A DNA stretch of 64,000 nt from CAYQXJ01 sp964421565 (GCA_964421565.1 CAYQXJ010000001.1:124001-188000), one strand, 5' to 3'; positions 8,973-18,728 are shown, counted from the first letter of the stretch. Numbers and translations: made by a program. The notes: generated by a model not told the origin, from the letters alone.

Positions 8973-9377
8973 GTGAGAAGCGCGCGGGAACACGTGTTGT
9001 TGCGATGTCGACCGTCGCCGTGGCGAGAGCGTCCTCTGCTCTTTGTTGTCTGTCTGCTTCTTAGCCCTTTTCTGATCGGGTTGGTGGCCCTCATCGTGTG
9101 GGTCTTGCGCTGTCGGTCCACTACGCTGACGGTGACGACGGGCGGCGTTGAGCTGCGCCGCGGCACTCCGAACCCGCGCGTCTATAGGCTGCGTCATCGG
9201 GATATCCGGTTCGCAAAGGTCGAACAGGGCCGCCTGCAGAAGACCCTCGCCACGGGCCGACTCACGGTCGGCACGGGCCGCGATGGCGGTGGGGAGATCC
9301 AGGTCGCCGGTCTGCCGAACGTGGAAGAGGTGGCCCGCACGGTGCGACGGCTGATGGGCCAGGACGACGGCGACTGA
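8973..9377 (+). CDS. Small membrane protein with a bacterial PH-like (DUF304-type) domain
   Basis: This protein of about 134 residues has one strong hydrophobic segment or hairpin (about 20-45: LLFVVCLLLSPFLIGLVALI). A soluble beta-rich region follows (TTLTVTTGGVELRRGT, then DIRFAKVEQGR and GRLTVGTGRDGGGEIQVAG), resembling the membrane-associated PH-like domain of the YdbS/YdbT type. I use a GTG start at 8973 because GGGAGGAGG ends just before it. An in-frame ATG at 8925 has no binding site. The function of this family is not established. A TATAAT lies at 8918-8923, correctly placed to be its -10 box, but without a recognisable -35. Confidence 0.6.
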   Translation: MRSAREHVLLRCRPSPWRERPLLFVVCLLLSPFLIGLVALIVWVLRCRSTTLTVTTGGVELRRGTPNPRVYRLRHRDIRFAKVEQGRLQKTLATGRLTVGTGRDGGGEIQVAGLPNVEEVARTVRRLMGQDDGD

Positions 9378-9386
9378 GCGTCCGCC

Positions 9387-9414
9387 TTGCGCTGGCGCTT
9401 CGGTTGTGTATCAT
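9387..9414 (+). promoter_or_regulatory. Probable promoter of the Gfo/Idh/MocA operon
   Basis: TTGCGC (9387-9392) and TATCAT (9409-9414) are separated by 16 bases. The start point would be near 9421, leaving a leader of about 40 bases before the ATG at 9463. Confidence 0.45.
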
Positions 9415-9462
9415 GCCCGTCTGTTGGTTTTTTGCCCTGCTGAACCACGGATGGAGCACGCC

Positions 9463-10506
9463 ATGTCCGCGCACAGAGCGGTCGTCATCGGTTACGGATA
9501 TGCCGGAAAGAAGTTCCACTGCTACCTGATAGGCCTTGCGCCGGGCCTTGAGCTGCACGGTGTCTCGAGCCGTAACCCCCAGACGCGCAAGCGCATCGAG
9601 GCGGAGCAGGGCTGCCGCGCATATGCGGGCCTGGACGAGGTGCTTGGCGATCCAGCCGTTGACTTCGTGGTGCTGGCAACCCCTCACGACACGCACTGCG
9701 AGCTGGCCGTTCGGACAATGGACGCCGGCAAGCACGTGGTGACCGACAAGCCGATGTGCACCACGCTGCAGGAGTGCGACCGCATGATTGCGGCTGGCGA
9801 ACGCAACGGCGTTCTGCTCACCGTCTTCCAGAACCGGCGCTGGGACAGTGACTTCCTGACGCTCAGGCGACTGTTGGACGATGGAGAGCTGGGCGAGTTG
9901 CGCTGGCTCGAGATGGCATGGCAGGTGAGCCGCCCGCCGGGAGGATGGCGGGGGCAGCGTGAACACGGCGGGGGTCGGCTATACGACCTGGGCACCCACA
10001 TGATCGACCAGTGCATGCTGATCTTCCCGCAGGCTGTGCAGAGCGTCTATTGCCGGATACACCATGATTACCCCGAGCATGACGTGGATAGTCACGCCAT
10101 GGTGGTCATCGCATTCGAGCACGGTGCCACCGCCGTTGTGGATGCCGGCGGCATGCACTACATCCCCAAGCCCCGCGTGCACGCATTCGGGCGCGAGGGC
10201 ACCTACGTGAAGTACGGCCTTGACCCGCAGGAGGCGGCCATGAATGCGGGCGGCATAGACAGCGCCGAAGAGCCGGAGGCCAACTACGGGAAGCTGGAAA
10301 CGGCGCAGCAGGAGCGTGTCGTGCCGACGCTGCCCGGCCGGTGGCGCAGCTTTTACGAGAACGTGTCCAAGGCGCTGTCAGGCGAAGCCGAACCGGCGGT
10401 GAGCCTCGGTAGCGTGCGGCGGACGATGGCCGTGCTCGACGCCGCGTTCACGTCAGCGGCGCAGGGCGAGGTCGTGCGAGCCGAGATACCGGCGCTCAAA
10501 CAGTAA
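9463..10506 (+). CDS. Gfo/Idh/MocA family NAD(P)-dependent oxidoreductase
   Basis: This is a 347-residue cytoplasmic dehydrogenase probably acting on a sugar or cyclitol. The N-terminal Rossmann fold begins with VVIGYGYAGKKFH. The family DKP motif (VTDKPMC, equivalent to EKP) follows near residue 97. The C-terminal domain carries GGGRLYDLGTHMIDQ, supplying the usual catalytic Asp and His. The chosen ATG at 9463 has GGAG 7 bases upstream; earlier in-frame starts lack one. It heads a plus-strand run including a lipoprotein hydrolase, GH43 and a sulfatase. This supports a role in oxidising a released sugar, but the exact substrate cannot be read from sequence. Confidence 0.9.
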   Translation: MSAHRAVVIGYGYAGKKFHCYLIGLAPGLELHGVSSRNPQTRKRIEAEQGCRAYAGLDEVLGDPAVDFVVLATPHDTHCELAVRTMDAGKHVVTDKPMCTTLQECDRMIAAGERNGVLLTVFQNRRWDSDFLTLRRLLDDGELGELRWLEMAWQVSRPPGGWRGQREHGGGRLYDLGTHMIDQCMLIFPQAVQSVYCRIHHDYPEHDVDSHAMVVIAFEHGATAVVDAGGMHYIPKPRVHAFGREGTYVKYGLDPQEAAMNAGGIDSAEEPEANYGKLETAQQERVVPTLPGRWRSFYENVSKALSGEAEPAVSLGSVRRTMAVLDAAFTSAAQGEVVRAEIPALKQ

Positions 10507-10555
10507 CATCAGGTGCGGCGCTCCGCCTTGGAGCGTAAACAGGAGGGACGTTGTC

Positions 10556-12772
10556 ATGAACGGAGCAGTCGGCTGGGCGGGTTTGCCCGTTGTGTTGTGC
10601 CTGGTTTTGATCGTGTTCTCAGGCTGTGCCGCCGGCCCGACGCATGATCGGCCGCTGCGCGCCGAGGCGTTCGACGGCGGGCAGGTGCAGTACGACGGCA
10701 TGTACTACGATTTCCGCGCGGCGAACGGCATCCAGCACATCAAGATGTGGGTTCCACCGACAGACGGTCCGGTGCGCGGGGTGCTGTTCCACGGCAACCC
10801 CGGCGGCTACGGCGACACGCGCAACAAGGCGCGCGACCCCCGGCTGCAGCAGTTCGCCATGCGCCAGGGCTTCGGCATCATCGGTGTCACCTCGTTTCCG
10901 GGGCGGCGCGTGTATACCGAACTGGCCGAGGTCGCCATCCGGGCGATGGACGACTGGGCAGCCCTCGGCGTGCATCCGGAGATCGCGAACCTGCCCATGA
11001 TCGCCCGCGGCAGCTCCAACGCGGGCGTGACGGCATACAGCATGGCGTGTTTCGTGCCGGAGCGGATGATAGCCTTCACGCCTAATGTCGGGCCGTCCTA
11101 TAACCCCTTCCCGCCACCGGACGAGGCCCTGATCGTGCCCGCTCTGATGCACATCGGACCGCAGGACCCCTTCTTCCGTCGCGGCATGGAGCGCACACGA
11201 GAGTTGTTCGCCGAGGCGCGCCCGCGAGGAGCGCGCTGGGCATGGACGGCCGAGAAGGGCAAAGGGCACGAGATACGCCATATCAATGACATCAACATGA
11301 AGTACTACGAGCAAATCATCGGCATGCGGCTTCCGGCGGGCGCCGACGCCTCGGCCGGGCCGGTTCAACTGACCACCATCCCGCTGGAGCAAGGGTGGCT
11401 GGCGGATCCGCAGTCATGGGATAAAGGCCTGACGTACATCGCGCCCTACGCTGAATACGACCGAGACAGGCAGGCTGCCTGCTGGCTGCCGACGGCTGAC
11501 ATAGCGTTCCTCTACCGGGCCATGGCCACGCACGATAACCCGCTGGAGCTGAGTGTGGAGGGACTGCCACACCATGAGAACCCGCACGAGTCGGGCGTGC
11601 TGCTGCAGACGATGGCGAGCCCCATCGTCGAGCCCGGCTCCGAGCTGACACTGGTCTGCGACGCGCGCGCATTCCCCGAGTGGGAGCGGATTGAGTTCTA
11701 TCACGGGGCCGCGCTGATGGGCCAGGTCGAGGCCGGGCAGGACCCACGGCTGACGTTCACCCTGGAGCCGCAGCACGCGACCTACGCCATCAGCGCCCTC
11801 GGCTACGCTTCCGACGGCACCATTCGCGCCGCAACTCCCGTTCACTTCGTCGTCAGCGATCCCGCGGTCAGTGCCGCCCTGAGCAAGCAGCGCGCGGCGT
11901 ACGAGGTGCTGCCGGACGTCGGCCCGCGGCCGCCGTACGGTTCTCGCGCGGCTGACGATACGTTCCAGCCGGCGGGCAAGACGGACGTGGAAGATGCCGT
12001 GCTTCTGGCCTACGGTTTGAGTCCCGCACAGGAGCAGACCTTCGCCGCCGACGGCACCCCTTCGGCCTTCTGGCATGAATTCACGGAAGCGCACGATGTT
12101 GCCGTGCTGAACGTCGCGGACCACCTGGCACCGCGTGACGAAGGCAAACGACTGACGATCGGCGACCCTCGCGTCGAGGTGCGTGCCGCGCGAAGCCGCG
12201 CCGGGCTCTACCTTCTGTTCGTGGTCGAGGACGAAGTGCGTGCGCCCGCCAGCGGGCTGGACGACTCGGTCGACTTCCACATCGCGCGCCGCTCGTCGGC
12301 ACAGATCTGGGCTGACGATCCGGCCGACATTTTCGTGAAGCCGGAGTCCTGGGCGCTGGTGCTCTCCGGCGCGCAATACCAGATCAATCTCGGAACTCGG
12401 CCGGAGCGCGGCAGCGTGATTGCACGAAACTACCCCGACCCGTGGGATATGCTGCGCAAGGATGACCACTATCACGAAGCCGCTGCCAGGTACGGCATTC
12501 TGGTCGACAATATTGAGTGGGAGGGCCGACCGGCTCTCGAGGTGTTCATCCCGTGGTACTACGTAGGCAAGCCCGGACCGATGGATGAGCCGATGACGGG
12601 GCTGCGGTTGGCGCTCACTCTCGGATACAAGGACATCGACCCCGGCAATACACCCGCGCAGGTGGACGTGCGCTGGCCCAGCGGCGTAGACCCCTGGTGG
12701 CGGGCAGGGCGCGACGGCCCGAACCCGAGCCCGTGGGGCGACCTGGAAATGGGTCCCCCGCTCGGCGGCTGA
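10556..12772 (+). CDS. Lipoprotein: alpha/beta-hydrolase domain fused to a CBM9-like sugar-binding domain
   Basis: This 738-residue exported protein has a lipoprotein signal (hydrophobic core, then FSGC with Cys24) and AGGAGG upstream of its ATG. Residues about 60-260 look like an alpha/beta hydrolase: GVLFHGNPGG for the oxyanion region, ARGSSNAGVTAYS as nucleophile elbow, HIGPQDPFF for the acid and KGKGHE for the histidine. A middle beta region (about 350-440) resembles an immunoglobulin-type fold. Residues about 500-735 resemble CBM9/DOMON-type domains (RSRAGLYLLFVVED and SALVLSG-like strands, ending in a GYKDIDPG block). A cell-surface carbohydrate esterase is the simplest reading. The nucleophile motif departs from strict GxSxG, so activity is uncertain. 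Confidence 0.7.
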   Translation: MNGAVGWAGLPVVLCLVLIVFSGCAAGPTHDRPLRAEAFDGGQVQYDGMYYDFRAANGIQHIKMWVPPTDGPVRGVLFHGNPGGYGDTRNKARDPRLQQFAMRQGFGIIGVTSFPGRRVYTELAEVAIRAMDDWAALGVHPEIANLPMIARGSSNAGVTAYSMACFVPERMIAFTPNVGPSYNPFPPPDEALIVPALMHIGPQDPFFRRGMERTRELFAEARPRGARWAWTAEKGKGHEIRHINDINMKYYEQIIGMRLPAGADASAGPVQLTTIPLEQGWLADPQSWDKGLTYIAPYAEYDRDRQAACWLPTADIAFLYRAMATHDNPLELSVEGLPHHENPHESGVLLQTMASPIVEPGSELTLVCDARAFPEWERIEFYHGAALMGQVEAGQDPRLTFTLEPQHATYAISALGYASDGTIRAATPVHFVVSDPAVSAALSKQRAAYEVLPDVGPRPPYGSRAADDTFQPAGKTDVEDAVLLAYGLSPAQEQTFAADGTPSAFWHEFTEAHDVAVLNVADHLAPRDEGKRLTIGDPRVEVRAARSRAGLYLLFVVEDEVRAPASGLDDSVDFHIARRSSAQIWADDPADIFVKPESWALVLSGAQYQINLGTRPERGSVIARNYPDPWDMLRKDDHYHEAAARYGILVDNIEWEGRPALEVFIPWYYVGKPGPMDEPMTGLRLALTLGYKDIDPGNTPAQVDVRWPSGVDPWWRAGRDGPNPSPWGDLEMGPPLGG

Positions 12773-12879
12773 CGGATGCGGCGCCTGGATCTGTGGTCAC
12801 TCGCCCGTAAGGGGACCGCGTATGCCGCCCGCTCGGCCGGGGAGAGGGTTCTGAAGGGCTAATGCGAGGAGTGACGGCG

Positions 12880-14421
12880 ATGATACTGAGAAACCCGGTC
12901 ATTCCCGGTTTCCACCCCGATCCGAACGTCTGCCGGGTGGGCGATGATTACTACCTGGTTACCAGTTCGTTCGAGTACTTCCCCGGCGTGCCGATCTTCC
13001 ACAGCCGGGACCTGGTCAACTGGCGCCAGATCGGGCACGTTCTCACGCGCAAGAGCCAGCTTCCCCTGCGGAAGGTGCCGGCCTCCGGCGGCATCTACGC
13101 GCCCTCTCTGCGGCGCCATGAGGGGCGGTTCTTCATGGTGACGACGAACGTGAACAACGAGACGTGGAAGACCAGGAACTTCTTCGTGACGGCCGAAGAC
13201 CCGACCGGCCCGTGGTCGGAACCCGTCTGGCTCGACGAGGGCGGTATCGACCCGGACATCCTGTTCGACGAGGACGGGATAGCCTACTACATGCACACGG
13301 GGAAGGGCGCGATCGTGCTCGGTGAGGTGGATGTCGAGTCCGGCGAGGTGGGCCCGATGCGTAGCGTATGGGCTGGCGCCGGCGGCTCACACCCCGAGGG
13401 CCCGCACCTCTACCGTATCGAAGGCACAGGTGCCGGGCCGTACTACCTGATGATCGCCGAGGGGGGAACCGGACGCGGACACACGGAGACCATCGCCCGC
13501 AGTGAGAGCCCTTACGGCCCCTTCGAGCCCTGTCCCCACAACCCCATCCTGACCAACCGCTCGCGCGAGGACCTGCAAGTGCAGTGCACCGGCCACGCAG
13601 ACCTGGTGCAGGCGGCCGACGGATCATGGTGGCTCGTCTTTCTGGCGGTGCGCGTGCTGCCCGGGCCGTTCCCGCGCTGGCACGTTACGGGTCGGGAGAC
13701 CTTCCTGGCCCCGGTGCAATGGCGGGACGGCTGGCCGATGGTCGCCGGAGGCGGTCCGATAACGCCCGAGATGGAGGCGCCGGACATGGTGCTGCAGCCC
13801 TTTGCCCAGCAGCCGGCGCGCGACGACTTCGACGCGTCTGAGCTTCGGCCCTGTTGGAACTTCCTGCGCAATCCGCACGAGCGGGACTGGTCGCTCGACG
13901 AACGGCCCGGCAGCCTGACGCTGCACGGCTCGGCCCTGACCCTCAGCGACGTGGCCTCGCCCGCGTTCATCGGTCGCCGGCAGCAGCACCTCTCTTTTTG
14001 CGCGCAGGCGATGCTTGAGTTTGGCCCGGCGACGCCAAACGAGGAAGCCGGCCTGACTGTGCTGATGAACGACCGGCATCACTACGAACTGGCGATCACC
14101 CAGCGCGAAGGTCGGCGCGTGGCCACGGTGCGTCGGCGCGTGGGCAGCCTGCTGGGGGAGGCCACTGCGGTGGCTGTGCCGGAAGGCCCCCTGGTTCTCG
14201 GCCTCGCGGGCGATGCCTCCGACTACCGCTTCAGCGTCGCCGAACCGGGCGGCCAGCCCGTCGCCGTCGGCCGGGGCGAGGTGCGATACCTCTCGACCGA
14301 AGTCGCCGGCGGGTTCACAGGCGTCTACGTGGGCATGTACGCCACGGGCAACGGGCAGCGCTGCGTCGGGCCGGCGGCCTTCGACTGGTTCGAGTACGAA
14401 GGCGCACTTGCGGCATCCTGA
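12880..14421 (+). CDS. GH43 beta-xylosidase / alpha-L-arabinofuranosidase
   Basis: This 513-residue glycoside hydrolase has a five-bladed propeller at about 1-310 and a C-terminal concanavalin-like sandwich at about 315-510, the layout of beta-xylosidases in family 43. The general base is Asp14 in GFHPDPNVCRV. The pKa-modulating Asp is in GIDPDILFDEDG and the general acid Glu in SHPEGPHLYR. No signal peptide is visible, so it probably acts on imported oligosaccharides. I chose the ATG at 12880 because AGGAG lies 8 bases upstream; an in-frame ATG at 12862 is an alternative that adds six residues. It follows the lipoprotein by 107 bases on the same strand. Confidence 0.9.
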   Translation: MILRNPVIPGFHPDPNVCRVGDDYYLVTSSFEYFPGVPIFHSRDLVNWRQIGHVLTRKSQLPLRKVPASGGIYAPSLRRHEGRFFMVTTNVNNETWKTRNFFVTAEDPTGPWSEPVWLDEGGIDPDILFDEDGIAYYMHTGKGAIVLGEVDVESGEVGPMRSVWAGAGGSHPEGPHLYRIEGTGAGPYYLMIAEGGTGRGHTETIARSESPYGPFEPCPHNPILTNRSREDLQVQCTGHADLVQAADGSWWLVFLAVRVLPGPFPRWHVTGRETFLAPVQWRDGWPMVAGGGPITPEMEAPDMVLQPFAQQPARDDFDASELRPCWNFLRNPHERDWSLDERPGSLTLHGSALTLSDVASPAFIGRRQQHLSFCAQAMLEFGPATPNEEAGLTVLMNDRHHYELAITQREGRRVATVRRRVGSLLGEATAVAVPEGPLVLGLAGDASDYRFSVAEPGGQPVAVGRGEVRYLSTEVAGGFTGVYVGMYATGNGQRCVGPAAFDWFEYEGALAAS

Positions 14422-14509
14422 GCAATCGCGTGCAGGGCGCGGTGCCCCTCGGCTACAATGGCATCCCTCAGGTTGCCCTCAAACCTCGCATGGGATAAAA
14501 GCGTCGCAC

Positions 14510-15889
14510 ATGCCCGGCAAGCGAAGGAGACCCGCCGAGCCGTTGCAGCCCGCGTGGAAACGCGAAGGGACCGTCTACGTCGTCGGGGTGGACGGCGTGA
14601 CGCTGGACCTGATCGGGCCGATGGCCGAAGCAGGCGAACTGCCTACCTTCGAGCGGCTCGCGCAGCAGGGCGCGCACGGGAGGCTCGAGACCATCCGGCC
14701 GACGAACTCCTCGCTGCTCTGGACCTCCATTGCCACCGGACGGCACCACGAGGACCACGGTATCGACGGCTTCCAATACTACACCATCCTCGGTTGGACC
14801 CTGACCCGAAGCACCATCCGCAGGTACCGCCGCTACGGCATCCGCATACTGGAATCGCTCGCCAAACTGCTCCGACTTCGGAAGCGACACTACTTCGACG
14901 GGCGCGACATCCGGGCCAAGACGTTCTGGGACCTGGTCAGTGAGTCGGGGCGCAACGCGATCGTCGTGAACTGGTGGCATACCTGGCCGGCGGCGCCGAT
15001 CAACGGGGCCGTAGTGACCGACAGGGTCCACTATTGGCGCTCCGCCTGGCGGGGCAAGGATTCGGTAGACAGCCATCTCACGTATCCGGCGGGGTTGCTG
15101 GAGGAAGTGCGCGACCTGCTGATCCGCCCGGATGAGATCGACGCCGAGCAGGTGCAACGCTGGGTCAATCTGCCCGTCAATGAGATCCAGGAGTTGATAG
15201 ACGTGCCGACTCGCACGCGCAACCCGGTCGTCGAGGTCCGCTTCCTCGCCAGCGCCGACCGAAGTTACGGCCGCATCTTCGAGCACTGCCTGGAGCGCGT
15301 CCAGGAACCGCGCCTCGCGGCCGTCTACTTCCGGGGGCCGGACATCAGCCAGCACTGCGCCTTCGATTACATGCCATCTTCGCAGAACTCGGACGCGACC
15401 GACCAGGAGCGCGATGCCTTCGGCCGCGTGGTGCCGGAGACGTATCGCTTCGCGGACGAACTACTCAGTCCCGTTGTCGAGCGCATGAGCCCGCGGGACA
15501 CCTTGTTCGTGATGTCTGACCACGGATATGCCGCTCAGGACGACGAGCCCGGGGGCCGACGCGGCCCGTACGGCCACGCGCTGTGTAAGCCCCCCGGCGT
15601 ATTCTACGCCTACGGGCAGGGCGTCGCGCGCGGGGTCACGCTCAGGGATGCGCGAATCTACGACGTGGCGCCCACAGTGTTGCGCGCGCTGGGCTATCCC
15701 CTCTCGCAGGAGTTGGAGGGGCGTTCGTTGGAGGAGGCGTTCACGCCCGAATGGCGCCGCGAACACCCCCTGGCCGAAACCGTGCCCACCTACGGCCCAC
15801 GGGCGGCGCGCCACGACACCGTGCACATGTCCACCGAGACTGACGACACGGTGACGGAGCACCTGCGTGCCCTCGGCTACCTGGAGTGA
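14510..15889 (+). CDS. AlkP-superfamily type I phosphodiesterase / phosphatase
   Basis: This 459-residue enzyme belongs to the nucleotide pyrophosphatase / phosphodiesterase branch of the alkaline phosphatase superfamily. Metal ligands and nucleophile are recognisable: VVGVDGVTLDL (first Asp), TNSSLLWTSIATG (nucleophile Thr/Ser region), MSDHGYAAQ (Asp-His) and the late GHALCKPPGVF (His). There is no signal peptide. The ATG at 14510 is the first Met at the start of homology. An open frame to the left is the wrong part of an overlapping frame through GH43. A TACAAT at 14454-14459 may be its -10 box. The position between GH43 and a sulfatase fits removal of a charged substituent, but this is inference. 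Confidence 0.82.
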   Translation: MPGKRRRPAEPLQPAWKREGTVYVVGVDGVTLDLIGPMAEAGELPTFERLAQQGAHGRLETIRPTNSSLLWTSIATGRHHEDHGIDGFQYYTILGWTLTRSTIRRYRRYGIRILESLAKLLRLRKRHYFDGRDIRAKTFWDLVSESGRNAIVVNWWHTWPAAPINGAVVTDRVHYWRSAWRGKDSVDSHLTYPAGLLEEVRDLLIRPDEIDAEQVQRWVNLPVNEIQELIDVPTRTRNPVVEVRFLASADRSYGRIFEHCLERVQEPRLAAVYFRGPDISQHCAFDYMPSSQNSDATDQERDAFGRVVPETYRFADELLSPVVERMSPRDTLFVMSDHGYAAQDDEPGGRRGPYGHALCKPPGVFYAYGQGVARGVTLRDARIYDVAPTVLRALGYPLSQELEGRSLEEAFTPEWRREHPLAETVPTYGPRAARHDTVHMSTETDDTVTEHLRALGYLE

Positions 15890-16157
15890 TACCTCGCTTG
15901 CCGTTCGCGTCGGTTGACGCCCCGTCTACGGCACGGCCTGTACCTCCACAGCCGAGACCGAGGCCGGAGGGAAATCCCACGACGCATCCGGCGCAAGCTC
16001 AATCTGTGCGGGCACGAACAGGTCCGGCTGCGGTCTCCTGTGAAGGTGGCGCTTCTTCTACGCTCCGGCGCCGCAGCAGTCAACCGCCTGCGCGTTGACA
16101 TGCGGGCCGGCGGCTACTACCTTCTTCTCTCGCCTTCTGCCAGAACGGAGCAATGCC

Positions 16158-17615
16158 ATGAGCCGCCGCCCAAACATTCTCATCTTCATGACCGACCACC
16201 AGCGGGCCGACACCGTCCTGCCAGAACATCCCGCCATTACGCCGAACCTGGACGGCATGGCTGAGGACGGCATCATTTTCGAGGACACCTACTGCCCGAC
16301 ACCGCACTGCTGCCCGGCGCGCGCCACCTTCATGACCGGCCTCTACCCCAGCCGCCACGGCGTGTGGAACAACATCTGCAATAACCAGGCACTCTCGCGT
16401 GGCCTCAACGACGGAGTGCGCTGCTGGAGTGAGGAGCTGGCCGGGCTCGGCTATCGGCAGACCTACTGCGGCAAGTGGCATGTGAGCGTGGAGGAACGCC
16501 CGGTCGATCGGGGCTTCGACGAGGAGTTACGCGTCAGCGGCGTGGGGAGAACGAAACACGGGATCAGTTGGGAGCGCTACCGCAAGCTCGCCGAGGGGCG
16601 GGAGCCCGCCGAGCGCCCCGAAGGTCATATACTGCGCCCCGGTTGGGGCGCCTTCCGCCTGTATGGTGAATGTGTGAAAGAGAAGCAACTGGAGCGGTAC
16701 GATGACTTCGTAGTGCAGGACGCCGTCGAGGCCCTGCCGCGGCTGGCCGACTCGGGCGACCCATGGTGCCTCTACGTCGGCTGCGGCATGCCACACGACC
16801 CCTACGTGCCGCCGATGCGATACCTGGAGATGTACGACCTGGACGACGTGGCCCTGCCGCCGAGCTACGCCGACGAGATGGCCGGCAAGCCGGCGATCGT
16901 GCAGCGGCTGCGCGAGCAGGTCTTCGGCCAGCTCACCGAGCGCGAGGTGCGCGAGGCTATCCGCCGCTTCTGGGCGCTCTGCACCTACCTGGACGACTTG
17001 TTCGGCCGAGTGCTCGACGCCCTGGATGAAACGGGACAGGCCGATGATACGCTGGTGCTCTACTGTGCGGATCACGGTGACTACTGCGGCGACCACGGTC
17101 TCTTCGCCAAGGGCATCCCTTGCTACGACGGCGCCTACCACGTGCCGGCCGTCGTGCGCTGGCCAGGCGGCATCCGCAACCCGGGCCGCCGCGTCAGCGA
17201 GTTTGTCTCGCTGGCCGACTTCGCCCCCACCTTCACCCAGGTAGCGGGCGGCACCCCGGATCCCGGCCTCACCGGCCGCTCACTGGTGCCGTTCTTCCAG
17301 GACGCCCCGCCGGAGGACTGGCGCGATGCCATCTTCACCCAGTGCAACGGCGTGGAGCTCTACTACACGCAGCGTTCGGTCCGCACCAGGGAGTTCAAGT
17401 TTGTCTACAACGGCTTCGACCGGGACGAGCTCTACGACCTGCGCCGCGATCCCCACGAGATGCGCAACGTGGCGGCCGAGCCCGAGTACAGTGACGTGGT
17501 CCAGGAGATGTGCCGCCGGCTCTGGAGCTTCGCCTGCCGCGAGCGCGACAGCGCGAAGAACGGCTACGTGACTGTCGGCCTGGCGCCCTTTGGCCCCGCG
17601 TACGCCTTCAGATAG
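16158..17615 (+). CDS. Cys-type sulfatase
   Basis: This 485-residue sulfatase has the N-terminal metal site NILIFMTDHQRAD and the maturation signature CCPAR (Cys51 to Arg55), in which the first Cys becomes formylglycine. YCGKWHV and YCADHGDYCGDHG supply the later active-site Lys/His and metal ligands. There is no signal peptide in the chosen frame. The ATG at 16158 has GGAG 8 bases upstream. No formylglycine-generating enzyme lies in the window, so maturation must rely on a gene elsewhere. Family members remove sulfate esters from carbohydrates; the neighbouring glycosidases support a glycan substrate. The 268 bases upstream hold no other gene. Confidence 0.92.
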   Translation: MSRRPNILIFMTDHQRADTVLPEHPAITPNLDGMAEDGIIFEDTYCPTPHCCPARATFMTGLYPSRHGVWNNICNNQALSRGLNDGVRCWSEELAGLGYRQTYCGKWHVSVEERPVDRGFDEELRVSGVGRTKHGISWERYRKLAEGREPAERPEGHILRPGWGAFRLYGECVKEKQLERYDDFVVQDAVEALPRLADSGDPWCLYVGCGMPHDPYVPPMRYLEMYDLDDVALPPSYADEMAGKPAIVQRLREQVFGQLTEREVREAIRRFWALCTYLDDLFGRVLDALDETGQADDTLVLYCADHGDYCGDHGLFAKGIPCYDGAYHVPAVVRWPGGIRNPGRRVSEFVSLADFAPTFTQVAGGTPDPGLTGRSLVPFFQDAPPEDWRDAIFTQCNGVELYYTQRSVRTREFKFVYNGFDRDELYDLRRDPHEMRNVAAEPEYSDVVQEMCRRLWSFACRERDSAKNGYVTVGLAPFGPAYAFR

Positions 17616-17711
17616 GGCGAGGACTGCGTCGAAGCCCGAACAGCGGGTGGCCCGCCGCCGCCAGAAAAAGGGCCCCACGCCGAAACTGTTCTCCAGCGCA
17701 GGGCCTATGGC

Positions 17712-17787
17712 TGGTACCCCCTCGGGGATTCGAACCCCGGACCCACGGATTAAGAATCCGTTGCTCTGCCGGCTGAGCTAAGGGGGT
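17712..17787 (-). tRNA. tRNA-Lys (anticodon CTT)
   Basis: This 76-base tRNA has acceptor strands ACCCCC and GGGGGT, discriminator A and an encoded CCA. The D-arm contains AGCTCAGCCGGCAGAGC. The anticodon stem ACGGA/TCCGT encloses TTCTTAA, giving anticodon CTT (codon AAG). The T-arm is CGGGGTTCGAATCCCCG. Confidence 0.96.
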
Positions 17788-17895
17788 ATCACGTTGACGG
17801 GGTGCTCAACACGACACTCGTTATACGCAAACGGGCCCAAGCTGTCAAGAAAACGGCGCCGCAGTGCTCCTGCGTGGCGTGCTTCGCCCGCCCGT

Positions 17896-17922
17896 TTGCG
17901 CAACGCGCCGCCGGGCTATAAG
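17896..17922 (+). promoter_or_regulatory. Possible promoter of the SDR gene
   Basis: TTGCGC (17896-17901) and TATAAG (17917-17922) have a short 15-base spacer. The predicted leader to the ATG at 17967 is about 38 bases. Confidence 0.33.
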
Positions 17923-17966
17923 CTGCCATCCGAGTGACCCGCATTCCCCAGGTCGGGGTTTGGGCG

Positions 17967-18728
17967 ATGGACTTTACGGGCAGGACAGTGCTGGTGACGG
18001 GCGCTGCCTCGGGCATCGGGCGGGCCACCGCTTTGCGGATGGCGCGCGAGGGCGCTGCCGTGGTCGTGGCGGATAAGCGACGGCAGGACGGCGAGGCCGT
18101 CGTGGAAGAGATCAACGCGCAGGGCGGGGAGGCCCTGTTCCGCTACGTGGAGTTGAGCGACAGCGAGTCCATCCGCGAGATGGCCGGGCAGGTAGCGCGC
18201 CGCTCCGACGCGTTGCACGGGTTGGTCAACAACGCCGGCGTCTGGCGACCGGGGACACTGGAGCATAAGGGCGATGAACACTGGAAGCTCATTATGGGCG
18301 TAAACCTGCGTGCGCCGGCCTTGCTCACCCAGGCGCTGCTACCCTTGCTGAAGCGCGGGCCGGGGCACATCGTCAATGTTTCGTCTGACAGCGCCTTCCA
18401 GACTACGAAGAACCGCTGGATCTACGCCGCGAGCAAGGCGGGGCTCTGCTCCCTGACCCGCAGCATGGCGGCCGAACTGGTGGGCCACGGCATCCGCGCC
18501 AACACCGTAGCACCCGGGCACACCATCACGCCGATGGCCACCGGCCGTGGGCCCGAAGCTGAGGAGAAGAGGCGGCATCTGGAGCGCAAGACCGACGCGG
18601 GCGGTCTGATACCGCGCGTGGCCCGGCCGGAGGAGGTTGCCTCCGTGATCGCCTTTCTGCTCAGCGACGATGCCAGCTACATCACTGCGACGACGATCCA
18701 CGTGGACGGCGGCCTGGTCGCACACTGA
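17967..18728 (+). CDS. Short-chain dehydrogenase/reductase (SDR)
   Basis: This 253-residue classical SDR oxidoreductase carries the cofactor motif TGAASGIG, the structural NNAG motif, the active-site Ser in VNVSSDS and the catalytic YAASK. An Asp followed by basic residues at the end of the second strand (VVVADKRR) suggests NAD-type binding but is not decisive. I use the ATG at 17967, at the start of the conserved fold. A GTG at 17934 is an in-frame alternative without better support. It is a single gene, convergent with the flavoprotein at 18760. The substrate is unknown. Confidence 0.88.
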   Translation: MDFTGRTVLVTGAASGIGRATALRMAREGAAVVVADKRRQDGEAVVEEINAQGGEALFRYVELSDSESIREMAGQVARRSDALHGLVNNAGVWRPGTLEHKGDEHWKLIMGVNLRAPALLTQALLPLLKRGPGHIVNVSSDSAFQTTKNRWIYAASKAGLCSLTRSMAAELVGHGIRANTVAPGHTITPMATGRGPEAEEKRRHLERKTDAGGLIPRVARPEEVASVIAFLLSDDASYITATTIHVDGGLVAH

